Source: Catenuloplanes atrovinosus (GTDB lineage Bacteria > Actinomycetota > Actinomycetes > Mycobacteriales > Micromonosporaceae). Taken from it: DNA of 64,000 nt. The DNA is taken from assembly GCF_031458235.1 (NCBI RefSeq), contig NZ_JAVDYB010000001.1, positions 496,001 through 560,000 of the forward strand. Reading direction: 5' to 3'. Below are positions 36,554 to 44,353 of this stretch, piece by piece. Every line of letters begins with the position of its first letter. Position 1 is the stretch's first letter. The notes beneath the pieces are model-generated. The model was not told the origin of the DNA. It did no database searches and was given only the letters and a program-made list of their open reading frames with translations. A program made the translations under genes and the position numbers.

Positions 36554-37321
36554 ATGCGGGTCATCGGGGTCGGATTCGGACGGACCGGCACGGCGTCGCT
36601 GAGGGTCGCGCTGGAGCGCCTCGGCTATGGACCGTGCTACCACATGTTCTCCGTGCTGGCGGAGCCCGCGCGCGCCCGGGGCTGGCTGGCCGCGGCCAAG
36701 GCCGTGGAAGCCGCGGACGGCGCCGTCGACCCGCCGTGGGAGGAGATCTTCGACGGGTACGACAGCACGCTCGACTGGCCCGGCGTGGCGTTCTGGCGGG
36801 AGTTGGTCGAGGCGTACCCGGACGCGCGCGTGATCCTGACCGTGCGCGACCCGTACCGCTGGCACCAGAGCATGGACGAGACCATCCTCCGCGCGCTGCG
36901 CAACAGCCGCAGTCCGGTGCTCGGCCGGCTGATGCAGTTCGGCGCGCGGCTGCGGCCGGACCTGGGGGCGTTCTGGGAGATGATCGACCGGGTCGTGGTG
37001 CGGCGGTCGTTCGGCGGCGACGTCGGCGGTGGCCCGGAGCGATTCGTGCGGATGTTCGACGAGCACTCCGCCGAGGTGATCGCGGCGGTCCCGGCCGAGC
37101 GGCTGCTGGTCTTCGAGGTCGCGGACGGCTGGAAACCGCTCTGCGACTTCCTCGGCACGACCGCGCCGGACGAGCCGTTCCCGCACGTGAACGAGCGCGC
37201 GGAGTTCGCCCGGATCGCCGGCACGCAGCAGCGCAAGGTGGTGGTGCCGGCGCTCGCGGGCGTGGTCACCGCGCTGGCCGCGGCGGTGATCGCGACCCGG
37301 GCGCTGCGGCGCCGGCACTGA
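36554..37321 (+). CDS. Sulfotransferase-family protein with C-terminal membrane helix
   Basis: 255 aa of the sulfotransferase_4 type: GVGFGRTGTASLRVAL is the 5'-phosphosulfate loop, with GYGPCYHM, the conserved FWREL segment and the 3'-phosphate motif LTVRDPYRWHQSM. A helix at about 230-250 (VPALAGVVTALAAAVIATRAL) could anchor it. ATG 36554 follows TAGCGT by 8 nt. The PAPS substrate and the acceptor are not known. Confidence 0.8.
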   Translation: MRVIGVGFGRTGTASLRVALERLGYGPCYHMFSVLAEPARARGWLAAAKAVEAADGAVDPPWEEIFDGYDSTLDWPGVAFWRELVEAYPDARVILTVRDPYRWHQSMDETILRALRNSRSPVLGRLMQFGARLRPDLGAFWEMIDRVVVRRSFGGDVGGGPERFVRMFDEHSAEVIAAVPAERLLVFEVADGWKPLCDFLGTTAPDEPFPHVNERAEFARIAGTQQRKVVVPALAGVVTALAAAVIATRALRRRH

Positions 37322-37325
37322 CCCG

Positions 37326-38204
37326 TCAGTCGCGCGGCAGGCCGGCGCGGCGGCGGGAGACCTCCGCGACCGCGCCCCAGTCCAGGTCCGCGTCGCCGTG
37401 CGCGATCGCGTCCAGGAACTGATCGCGCAGCACCCCCGCGAACGGCATCGGCACCCGCGCGTCGAAGCCGGCGGTCAGGCCGAGCGTGACGTCCTTGAGC
37501 CCGAGCGGCAGCCGGAAGTTGGCCGGCTCGTACCGCCGGTCCCGGACCATCGCGCCGTACGTGCTGTAGACCACGCCGGGGAAGATGCTGTTGGTGAGCA
37601 GGTCGATCAGCGTGCCGGAGTCCACGCCGTACGCCTCGGTCAGCGCGGACGCCTCGCCCGTCGCCTCGATCGCCGACGCGATCATGAAGTTGGCCGCGAT
37701 CTTCGTGATCACCGCCTGCTCCGGGCCGTCGCCGAGCGGCCAGGTCCGCTGCCCCATCGCGGCGAACAGCGGCTCCACCCGCTCCAGCAGCGCGGCCGGG
37801 CCGGACGCGAGGATGTTGAGCTTGCCGGCCGTGGCCACCTCGATGCGGCCGAGCACGGGCGCGGAGACGTACCCGATGCCGTGCGCGGCGTGCAGATCCG
37901 CGGCCTCGCGCGCCAGCGCCACCGAGACCGTGGCCATGTTGACGTGCACGGTCGCGTCCGCGCCGGCCAGCAGCGCCTCGTCGAGCAGCACCGCGCGCAC
38001 GGACGCGTCGTCGGCCAGCATGGAGATCACCACGTCGGCCCGCCAGGCCTCGGCGACGGACCCGGCCTCGGTGGCGCCGTCCGCGACCGCGGCCCGCACC
38101 GGCTCCGGCGACCTGTTCCACACCCGCACCGTGTGACCGGCCCGGACCAGGTTGGCGACCATCGGCCGCCCCATCCCGCCGAGCCCGATGAAACCGACGT
38201 CCAT
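37326..38204 (-). CDS. 3-hydroxyisobutyrate dehydrogenase-family NAD(P) oxidoreductase
   Basis: 292 aa. The N-terminal Rossmann motif GFIGLGGMGRPMVANL is the beta-hydroxyacid dehydrogenase signature, with substrate-binding VSAPVLG (~120) and catalytic Lys in ITKIAANFMIAS (~170). Family members reduce tartronate semialdehyde, succinic semialdehyde or methylmalonate semialdehyde; which applies is not clear. Convergent with the sulfotransferase gene (4 bp gap) and divergent from the GH53 gene. Confidence 0.85.
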   Translation of the reverse strand: MDVGFIGLGGMGRPMVANLVRAGHTVRVWNRSPEPVRAAVADGATEAGSVAEAWRADVVISMLADDASVRAVLLDEALLAGADATVHVNMATVSVALAREAADLHAAHGIGYVSAPVLGRIEVATAGKLNILASGPAALLERVEPLFAAMGQRTWPLGDGPEQAVITKIAANFMIASAIEATGEASALTEAYGVDSGTLIDLLTNSIFPGVVYSTYGAMVRDRRYEPANFRLPLGLKDVTLGLTAGFDARVPMPFAGVLRDQFLDAIAHGDADLDWGAVAEVSRRRAGLPRD

Positions 38205-38292
38205 GGGTTCCTCACTCTCGTGTCGCCGCAGACGTTACCCGTCATGATCCTCGGCGCCGGGCTGGGAACGCTCACACCGTACCCACAGGACC

Positions 38293-38334
38293 TTTTGCTC
38301 TTGGGTCTTCGCGGTCTACTGTGAGCGCTCACAG
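38293..38334 (+). promoter_or_regulatory. GH53 promoter with perfect LacI-type operator
   Basis: TTTTGC (38293-38298), 18 nt, TACTGT (38317-38322). The perfect 16-bp palindrome CTGTGAGCGCTCACAG (38319-38334) overlaps the -10 and start site, so a LacI-family repressor would block it. The regulator gene is not in the window. Confidence 0.72.
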
Positions 38335-38371
38335 ATACATCGACGTTCATCGTCATGAGGAGGCAGACCTC

Positions 38372-39469
38372 ATGTCCCTGCGAACCGTCCTGGGCGCGCT
38401 CGTGGCCGTCACGCTCGGCGCCACGCCGCTGGTCGCGTCGCCCGCGCGGGCCAGCACGCTCTCCATGCGCGGCGCCGACGTGTCCACCCTCCAGCGCGCC
38501 ACCGACCTCGGCGCGCGGTACTACACGGCCGCCGGCGCGCAGGCCGACCCGCTCGACATCCTGGCCGGCGCGGGCGTCAACTACGTCCGGCTGCGCGTGT
38601 GGGTGAACCCGGCCAGCGGCTACAACAACGCGGCGAAGGTGCTGGCGTACGCGCGGACCGTCAAGGCGAAGGGCTTCAAGCTGCTGATCGACTTCCACTA
38701 CTCGGACACCTGGGCCGATCCGGGCGTGCAGACCAAGCCCGCGGCCTGGGCGAGTCACGGCCTGAGCCGGCTGGCCACGGACGTCTACGACCACACGTAC
38801 GGGCTGTGCACCGCGCTGAAGGCGCAGGGCACCACGCCGGACAGCATGCAGATCGGCAACGAGATCAACGTCGGCATGCTGTGGAACGACGGGAAGATCG
38901 TGAACAACGACTTCCGGCCGCTCGCCACGCTGCTCACCTCCGGCTACAACGCGGTCAAGGCCTGTAACGGCGGCACCCAGGTGCTGATCCACACCGCGAA
39001 CTCGGACAGTCTCGCGCACGCGCGCTGGTTCTACGACGGCATCCGCGCCGCCGGCGTGACCTGGGACGTCACCGCGCTGTCGTACTACTGCAACTGGCAC
39101 GGCACGATGGCCAACCTGACCACGGTCATCAGGGACATGATCTCGCGGTACGGCAGGCCGGTGGTGCTCGCGGAGACGGCCACGCCGTTCACGCTGGACG
39201 ACGCGGACGGCACCGGGAACAGCATCACCACCGCCTGCCCGGGCTACCCGGCGACCTGGGCCGGGCAGGGCGAGGCCTTCACCGCCGTGCAGAACGCGGC
39301 GAAGGCGGGCGGCGCGATCGGCGTCTTCTACTGGGAGCCCACCTGGTACGCGGTCCCCGGCAACGGCTGGGACCCGCGCGACATCCAGAACTCCGGCGAC
39401 GGCTGGGACAACATGGCGGTCTTCAACTGGACCGGCGTCTTCAACGCGGCGGTCCGCTGGATCGGCTGA
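38372..39469 (+). CDS. Secreted arabinogalactan endo-1,4-beta-galactosidase (GH53)
   Basis: 365 aa. Signal peptide about 1-26 (ending PARAS). GH53 TIM barrel: MRGADVSTLQRATDLGARYY, GVNYVRLRVWVNP, LLIDFHYSDTWADP, acid/base Glu in IGNEINVGML (~170) and nucleophile Glu in VVLAETATPF (~268). Cleaves beta-1,4-galactan side chains of type I arabinogalactan and pectin outside the cell. GAGGAGG lies upstream of ATG 38372. No carbohydrate-binding module or anchor. Matches the plant cell-wall theme of the rhamnose and GH2 genes. Confidence 0.92.
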   Translation: MSLRTVLGALVAVTLGATPLVASPARASTLSMRGADVSTLQRATDLGARYYTAAGAQADPLDILAGAGVNYVRLRVWVNPASGYNNAAKVLAYARTVKAKGFKLLIDFHYSDTWADPGVQTKPAAWASHGLSRLATDVYDHTYGLCTALKAQGTTPDSMQIGNEINVGMLWNDGKIVNNDFRPLATLLTSGYNAVKACNGGTQVLIHTANSDSLAHARWFYDGIRAAGVTWDVTALSYYCNWHGTMANLTTVIRDMISRYGRPVVLAETATPFTLDDADGTGNSITTACPGYPATWAGQGEAFTAVQNAAKAGGAIGVFYWEPTWYAVPGNGWDPRDIQNSGDGWDNMAVFNWTGVFNAAVRWIG

Positions 39470-39591
39470 CCGGATGGTCGCAGTGTCCACATGGCGTCAT
39501 GTCGCCTTCACGGCAGCGGCTGCGGTGGGCGCCGCCGGGCTCGCGCTTACAGACTGTCGTCAAGAGGCAGTGACAGTCGGAGGTGAGCCCG

Positions 39592-39783
39592 GTGACCCCC
39601 TTCAGTGGCGACGAGTACGACCCGTGGACGCCGGGCGCGGGATCGCCGCCCGCCGACGCGGCGCCGCCACCTGCGCCGGTGTCGCGCCGCTCGTTCGCGC
39701 CGCGCCGGCCGTGGGCGTCCCGCACCTGGTACCGGCCGGCGCCCGGCACGCCCTGCTGCTGCGGGTGCCGTCCCAGACCGTAG
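39592..39783 (+). CDS. Small Pro-rich, Cys-tailed hypothetical protein
   Basis: 63 aa from GTG 39592, with GGAGG 8 nt upstream. High G/C in third positions supports coding. The sequence is acidic/Pro-rich at first (FSGDEYDPWTPGAG), then Ala/Pro-rich, and ends with PCCCGCRPRP, four cysteines within five residues. Its TAG stop is the first part of the -10 element of the next gene. Other frames across this region are also open, so the call is tentative. Confidence 0.45.
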   Translation: MTPFSGDEYDPWTPGAGSPPADAAPPPAPVSRRSFAPRRPWASRTWYRPAPGTPCCCGCRPRP

Positions 39784-39795
39784 GGTCGGACCGTG
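39781..39795 (+). promoter_or_regulatory. -10 element of a leaderless transcript
   Basis: TAGGGT (39781-39786) ends 6 nt before GTG 39793 of the PfkB gene. Confidence 0.5.
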
Positions 39796-40662
39796 GCCCA
39801 CGCCGTCTTCGCAGGTCTGTGCACGCTCGACGTCATCCAGTCGGTGGCGCGCGTCCCCGCCGAGGACGAGAAGGTGACCGCGCTGCGGCAGACCGTCGCG
39901 GCCGGCGGCCCGGCCACCAACGCGGCCGTCACGTTCGCCCACCTCGGCGGCGCGGCGACGCTGCTCACCGGCATCGGCCGGCATCCGCTGGCGGCCGGCG
40001 TCCGGGCCGACCTGGCGGCCCGCGGCGTGCGCGTGCGGGACCTGGCGCCCGAGCACGACGGCCCGCCGGCGGTGTCCAGCGTGCTGGTCACGGCCGGGAC
40101 CGGCTCGCGCGCGGTGGCGTCGACGAACGCGGCCGGCGCTCACCTCGTACCGCCGGATGATCTGGACCTCGCCGGGGTGGCGGCGCTCGAGGTGGACGGG
40201 CATCACCCGGCGCTGGCGGAGGCGGCGCTGACCGAGGCACGGCGGCGCGGCATCCCGGCGATCCTGGACGCGGGCAGCTGGAAGGACGGCACCGCGCGAC
40301 TGCTGCCGCTGCTGGACGTGGTCGCCGCCTCGGCCGACTTCCGGCCGCCCGGCGACGGCCCGGTCGAGAAGATCATCCGGGGGTACGGCGTGCCGTGGAT
40401 CGCGATCACCGCGGGCGCGGCACCGATCCGGTGGTGGGGTCCCGGCGGCGTCTCCGGCGAGGTCACGGTGCCCGCGGTGTCCGTCGTGGACACGCTCGGC
40501 GCCGGCGACGTCTTCCACGGCGCGCTCACCCACGCGGTCGCGACCGGCGGCCGTCCCACGCCCGCCACGTTCCCCGGCATGCTCGACTTCGCGGCCCGGA
40601 TCGCGGCCCGGGCGTGCGGCTCCTTCGGCACCCGGGCGTGGATGCACCATGCAGGCACATGA
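39793..40662 (+). CDS. PfkB-family carbohydrate kinase
   Basis: 289-aa ribokinase-like kinase. AGGPATNAAVTFAHLGG (about 38-54) is PfkB signature 1, and VVDTLGAGDVFHGAL (about 237-251) is signature 2 with the catalytic Asp. Slightly short of typical ribokinase. Substrate unclear: a sugar or nucleoside. GTG 39793 is placed by the TAGGGT box 6 nt upstream. No partner genes adjacent, so the pathway is not evident. Confidence 0.88.
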   Translation: MAHAVFAGLCTLDVIQSVARVPAEDEKVTALRQTVAAGGPATNAAVTFAHLGGAATLLTGIGRHPLAAGVRADLAARGVRVRDLAPEHDGPPAVSSVLVTAGTGSRAVASTNAAGAHLVPPDDLDLAGVAALEVDGHHPALAEAALTEARRRGIPAILDAGSWKDGTARLLPLLDVVAASADFRPPGDGPVEKIIRGYGVPWIAITAGAAPIRWWGPGGVSGEVTVPAVSVVDTLGAGDVFHGALTHAVATGGRPTPATFPGMLDFAARIAARACGSFGTRAWMHHAGT

Positions 40663-40700
40663 TGACCGGGGCGGTATGACCGTAATGCGAGCGCCCTTCG

Positions 40701-40715
40701 TAGAGTGTGGTCATG
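40701..40715 (+). promoter_or_regulatory. -10 element of a leaderless transcript
   Basis: TAGAGT (40701-40706) ends 6 nt before ATG 40713. Confidence 0.5.
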
Positions 40716-41687
40716 GAGGACGGGGCGCTGCTGGATCCCGAGCACGACCGGGTCTACCGGGCGCTGATCAGGCTCGGCTCGGCCCGCGTCGGTGAGGTCG
40801 CCCGGCGCGCCGAACTGCGCGACGACGACGCGGCTAGCGCGCTGCGCGCCCTGCGGGACCAGGGACTCGCGGCCGAGCGCGCGGGCGACGCGACCGTCTA
40901 CGTGGCACTCGCGCCGGACGTGGCGCTCGGCGACCGGCTGCTGCGCCGCCAGGCCGCGCTGGAGGAGGCACGCCGCGCGGTCGCCGCGCTGTCCGAGGAG
41001 TTCCGCGACACCGCCCGCCGCCGCGACGCGGACCGGCTGGTCGAGATCGTGCACGGCCGGGCCGCGCTGCGCAGCCGGCTGGCCACCGTGCAGGCCGAGG
41101 CGCGCGAGGAGATCCTCTGGTTCTGCCGCGCCAACCCGCTCGCCATGCCCGGCACGGAGAACACGGAGGAGCCGGGCGCGCTCGGCCGCGGCGTGCGGTA
41201 CCGGGCGATCTACGAGCGCGGCCTGCTCACCGACCCCGGCGAGCTGACCGGCATCACGGACAGCGTCCGCCTCGGCGAGGAGGCCCGCACGCTGCCCGCG
41301 CTGCCGGTGCGCCTCGCGATAGCGGACCGGCGCACCGCGATCTGCCCGCTCGTCCCGGACGGCGAGCGCGGCTTCGTCGAGCCCACCGCCGCGCTGGTCC
41401 GCCGCAGCGAGCTGCTGGACGCGCTGCTCGCGCTCTTCGAGTCCCACTGGGAGCGCGCGACGCCGCTGCGCCTGGCCGGCGGCGTGATCGAGGAGGCCGA
41501 GGCGGATGCGTCGGAGAAGCACCTGCTGTCGCTGTTCGTGGCCGGGCTGCCGGACAAGTCGATCGCGTCCCAGCTCGGCGTGAGCCGCCGCACGGTGCAG
41601 CGCCGGCTGGACCGGCTGATGTCGATCGCGGGCGTCGACACCCGTACCGGCCTCGCCTTCCAGGCCGCGCGGCGCGGCTGGCTCTAG
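40713..41687 (+). CDS. TrmB/LuxR-type transcriptional regulator
   Basis: 324 aa. The N-terminus (LLDPEHDRVYRALIRLGSARVGEVARRAELRDDDAASALRALRDQGL) is a TrmB-like winged helix, followed by a coiled stretch, an effector-like middle, and a C-terminal LuxR helix-turn-helix (FVAGLPDKSIASQLGVSRRTVQRRLDRLM). This two-HTH layout is common in actinobacteria. ATG 40713 follows TAGAGT by 6 nt. Targets unknown. Confidence 0.85.
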   Translation: MEDGALLDPEHDRVYRALIRLGSARVGEVARRAELRDDDAASALRALRDQGLAAERAGDATVYVALAPDVALGDRLLRRQAALEEARRAVAALSEEFRDTARRRDADRLVEIVHGRAALRSRLATVQAEAREEILWFCRANPLAMPGTENTEEPGALGRGVRYRAIYERGLLTDPGELTGITDSVRLGEEARTLPALPVRLAIADRRTAICPLVPDGERGFVEPTAALVRRSELLDALLALFESHWERATPLRLAGGVIEEAEADASEKHLLSLFVAGLPDKSIASQLGVSRRTVQRRLDRLMSIAGVDTRTGLAFQAARRGWL

Positions 41688-41932
41688 GTGTGCTGTCCCA
41701 CCGTGGGCTGACCGGCCGGCGGCGGAACGAGGTGCGTCCCGGGACGCCCGCACCGCCCTCCGGGGCCAGGTGCGCCGGGCAGCGAGGAGCGCCGGTCGGG
41801 TCGCTGCACCGGCCCGCGCGTCAGCGAGTTCTCCGTCCCGGCCGCATCGAGCGGCCGCGGCGTTTCGAGGCGATTAGGGCGGGTATGCCCTAGCGCTGTC
41901 CACGGAACATCTCGGGGGGAAGGACGTGGCTC

Positions 41933-42508
41933 ATGGACGCGGTTGAGGCGATCAAGCAGGACCATCAGCGGATGGAGGAGGTCTTCGCGCGGCTGGAGGC
42001 CGGGGACGGGGACCGGCGGGCGCTGCTCGAGGAGGTCGAGCGGCGGCTGGAGGCGCACTCGCGGGCGGAGGAGCAGGAGGTGTACCCGGCGATCACGAAG
42101 GCGGCGCCGGACGAGGCGGACGAGGTCGAGCACGGGTACGACGAGCACGCCGAGGCCGAGTCGCTGCTGCACCGGGCGCTGAGCCTGGTCGACTCGCCGG
42201 ACTTCGACGACGCGCTCCAGGAGTTCCTGGAGGCGGTGCGGCACCACGTCAGCGAGGAGGAGAGCGAGATCCTGCCGGCGCTGGCGGACGCGGTGGACGA
42301 GGCCGAACTGGCGCGGCTCGGCGAGGCCTTCGAGCAACTGCGGCTGGCGGAGCTGGGCGAGTCCGCCCCCGACGCCGGGGGCGGCGGGGCCGCGGATCTG
42401 GATGAGATGACGCGCGCGGAGCTCTACGAGGAGGCGAAGCGCGCGGAGGTGCCGGGCCGGTCGCACATGAACAAGGACGAGCTCAAGGACGCGCTCCAGC
42501 ACGCGTGA
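41933..42508 (+). CDS. Hemerythrin-domain protein with C-terminal Rho-N/SAP-like module
   Basis: 191 aa. Residues about 5-145 form a four-helix hemerythrin bundle with metal-ligand pattern: QDHQRMEEVF (His11), AHSRAEEQEVYP (His, Glu), HGYDEHAEAE (His...His) and VRHHVSEEESEILP. A Gly-rich linker leads to about 160-191 (EMTRAELYEEAKRAEVPGRSHMNKDELKDAL), a Rho-N/SAP-like helical module. The bundle binds a di-iron centre for oxygen or nitric-oxide sensing or iron storage. The fusion suggests nucleic-acid contact. GGAAGGA precedes ATG 41933. Confidence 0.85.
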   Translation: MDAVEAIKQDHQRMEEVFARLEAGDGDRRALLEEVERRLEAHSRAEEQEVYPAITKAAPDEADEVEHGYDEHAEAESLLHRALSLVDSPDFDDALQEFLEAVRHHVSEEESEILPALADAVDEAELARLGEAFEQLRLAELGESAPDAGGGGAADLDEMTRAELYEEAKRAEVPGRSHMNKDELKDALQHA

Positions 42509-44353
42509 TCAAGGGGTGCGGGCGCTCAGGTAGGCGTCCGTGATGAGCGCGGAGAGCGCCTCGGTGGCGGTGTCCCGGTGGACGCCGCCACCGCCCGTTC
42601 CGGCGAGGTAGGCGGCGGCCACCCGGGTGGCCTCGGCGACCTCGGTCTCGGTCGCCTCCACCAGCGGCTGTGCGAGCAGCCGGTCGGCGAGGTCCCGGAC
42701 GGCGTCGGGCCGCGGCGTCCCACCGGAGCGATCCGAATGATCACCGGCCGTGCCCGAGCCGGCCGTGCCCGAGCCGGCCGTGCCCGAGCCGGCCGTGCCC
42801 GAGCCGGCGGAGGTCGCGGACCGTGCCCCGGCGGCGCGGGCCGCGTCGTCGGAGATGGCGGACAGGGAGAAGCGGGTCGCGGGCAGCGGCACCGGATCGA
42901 GCGGTTCCGGCTCGCCCGTGTCGTCCGGACCGGCGGCTGCGGCGGGCAGCGGGGCGCGAGCCGTGGACAACGCCCGCCCATACCCGGTGATCCGCAGCAG
43001 TGGCGCGGCGTCGCCGGCGGTCAGCGTGACCGCGTCGCCGGAGTGGGCGGTTCCGCCCGCCGAGTCCGGGGCGAGTGCCTCGCGGAGCTCGTCCGTCCTG
43101 GTCAGCAGCTCGCGGTAGGACTCGTGGGTGAGCACGTCGAGCGAGTCGACGGCGGCCACGCCGGTGCGTCGGCCGTACGGGAGCCGCAGGCCGCGGCCGA
43201 GGATCTGTTCGGTGAGCGTCTCCGAGGCGAGCGCGCGCAGCGCCAGGATCACGCCCACGTTCGGCACGTCCCAGCCGGCGCTGAGTTTGCCGACCGCGAC
43301 CACCGCGCGTACCGGCGAATCGGCCTCGGACACGCGGGTCAGCGCGCGCAGCGCGTCGTCGCTGGAGCGGGACGTCACCAGCAGTGCGCGCCCGGCGCCG
43401 GGCAGCAGGCCGGCCAGCGCGTCCGCCACCTGCCCGGCGTCGTCGATCGCCCGGCACACCACGAAGATCAACGGCGTCACCGGGGGTACGCCGTGCGCGG
43501 CGGCCCACGCGTGCCAGGCGCTCTCCTTGGCCTCCCGCAGCCGGCACGCGTCCCGCAGCCGGCCCTCCCAGTCCGCCGAGCCGGTCCCCGAGCCGGTCCC
43601 CGAGCCGGTCCCCGAGCCGATCTCCGAGCCGATCTCCGAGCCGGAGTCCGAGCCGGAGTCCGTGCCGACCAGCACCGGCACCGACACCAGCCCGTCCGTG
43701 ATCGCGGAGGCCAGGGGGTAGCGGAACACCACGCGGTCCCGGTCGGCCCGGTCCGGCGTGGCGGTGAAGCCGATCAGCGCGCGCGGCGCCAGGTCGCGCA
43801 CGGCCGCCGCGAACGCGCGCGCCGCCTCCCGGTAGACGTGGTGCTCGTCCGCGATCACCACCAGGTCGTCCCTGGCCGCCAGGTGCTGATACAGGCCGGT
43901 GCCGAGCGACTCGTCGACGGACCGCAGCCGCCGGCTGACCGTGGCGCCGGGACGGATCAGCTGCTGCACCGTGAAGACGTAGACCGTCAGCGCGTCCGGT
44001 GGCGGCGCCGGGCCGCGCGCCCGGCCGGTCACGATCACGGGCGGGTGGTCCGCGCCCGGAACGTACCGTGGGTGGCCCGGGGTGAAGTTGCCGACCGTCT
44101 TCTCGTGGACCGCGGTGCCGGGCGTGACGATCAGGACGGTACGCACGCCGCGCGCGGCCAGGTAGTCGACCAGCGCGGCGCACACGTACGACTTGCCGAC
44201 GCCGGTCGCCAGCTCGCAGACCGCCTCGCGTCCGTCGCCCGGCGCCACCGCGCGCGCCGCGGCCGCCAGCGCCGCCGCGTTCGGCGCGCGCAGGTCCATC
44301 GCGGCGGCGATCTGCGCGACCAGGTCGGCGTCGTACGGCAGCCAGTCGCTCAC
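42509..44353 (-). CDS. res: Type III restriction-like helicase subunit (Res), short, no visible nuclease domain
   Basis: 614 aa superfamily 2 helicase: Walker A LATGVGKSY (~47), DEHH box (~168), GFTATP, and motif VI ILGRGLRLPYG. Classical Type III Res proteins have about 900-1000 aa with a C-terminal PD-(D/E)xK nuclease; here the C-terminus ends after a low-complexity linker and short helical tail. Two in-frame repeat linkers are present (GSGT/GSEI/GSDS units near 235-262 and GSGTA units near 517-536). GTG 44353 overlaps the mod stop as GTGA. Its stop directly abuts that of the hemerythrin gene. It may translocate on DNA with Mod; cleavage by itself is doubtful. Confidence 0.82.
   Translation of the reverse strand: MSDWLPYDADLVAQIAAAMDLRAPNAAALAAAARAVAPGDGREAVCELATGVGKSYVCAALVDYLAARGVRTVLIVTPGTAVHEKTVGNFTPGHPRYVPGADHPPVIVTGRARGPAPPPDALTVYVFTVQQLIRPGATVSRRLRSVDESLGTGLYQHLAARDDLVVIADEHHVYREAARAFAAAVRDLAPRALIGFTATPDRADRDRVVFRYPLASAITDGLVSVPVLVGTDSGSDSGSEIGSEIGSGTGSGTGSGTGSADWEGRLRDACRLREAKESAWHAWAAAHGVPPVTPLIFVVCRAIDDAGQVADALAGLLPGAGRALLVTSRSSDDALRALTRVSEADSPVRAVVAVGKLSAGWDVPNVGVILALRALASETLTEQILGRGLRLPYGRRTGVAAVDSLDVLTHESYRELLTRTDELREALAPDSAGGTAHSGDAVTLTAGDAAPLLRITGYGRALSTARAPLPAAAAGPDDTGEPEPLDPVPLPATRFSLSAISDDAARAAGARSATSAGSGTAGSGTAGSGTAGSGTAGDHSDRSGGTPRPDAVRDLADRLLAQPLVEATETEVAEATRVAAAYLAGTGGGGVHRDTATEALSALITDAYLSARTP
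42746..42805. repeat. Four perfect 15-bp tandem repeats inside res
   Basis: Unit GGCCGTGCCCGAGCC repeated four times without change. In the reading frame it encodes GSGTA repeats. A unit length divisible by three means copy-number change lengthens or shortens the linker without frameshift. Confidence 0.9.
43578..43661. repeat. Seven 12-bp tandem repeats of three types inside res
   Basis: Three copies of GAGCCGGTCCCC, two of GAGCCGATCTCC and two of GAGCCGGAGTCC in a row (84 bp). The nested order suggests stepwise duplication. Encodes a Gly/Ser/Thr/Glu/Asp linker between the two helicase lobes. Confidence 0.9.

Noticed and set aside
39474-40160. 228-aa plus-strand frame across the start of the PfkB gene
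   Set aside because: It is out of frame with the clear PfkB kinase signatures and has low-complexity composition.
42746-43661. Phase variation of res by repeat slippage
   Set aside because: Both units (15 and 12 bp) are multiples of three, so slippage changes linker length but not frame.
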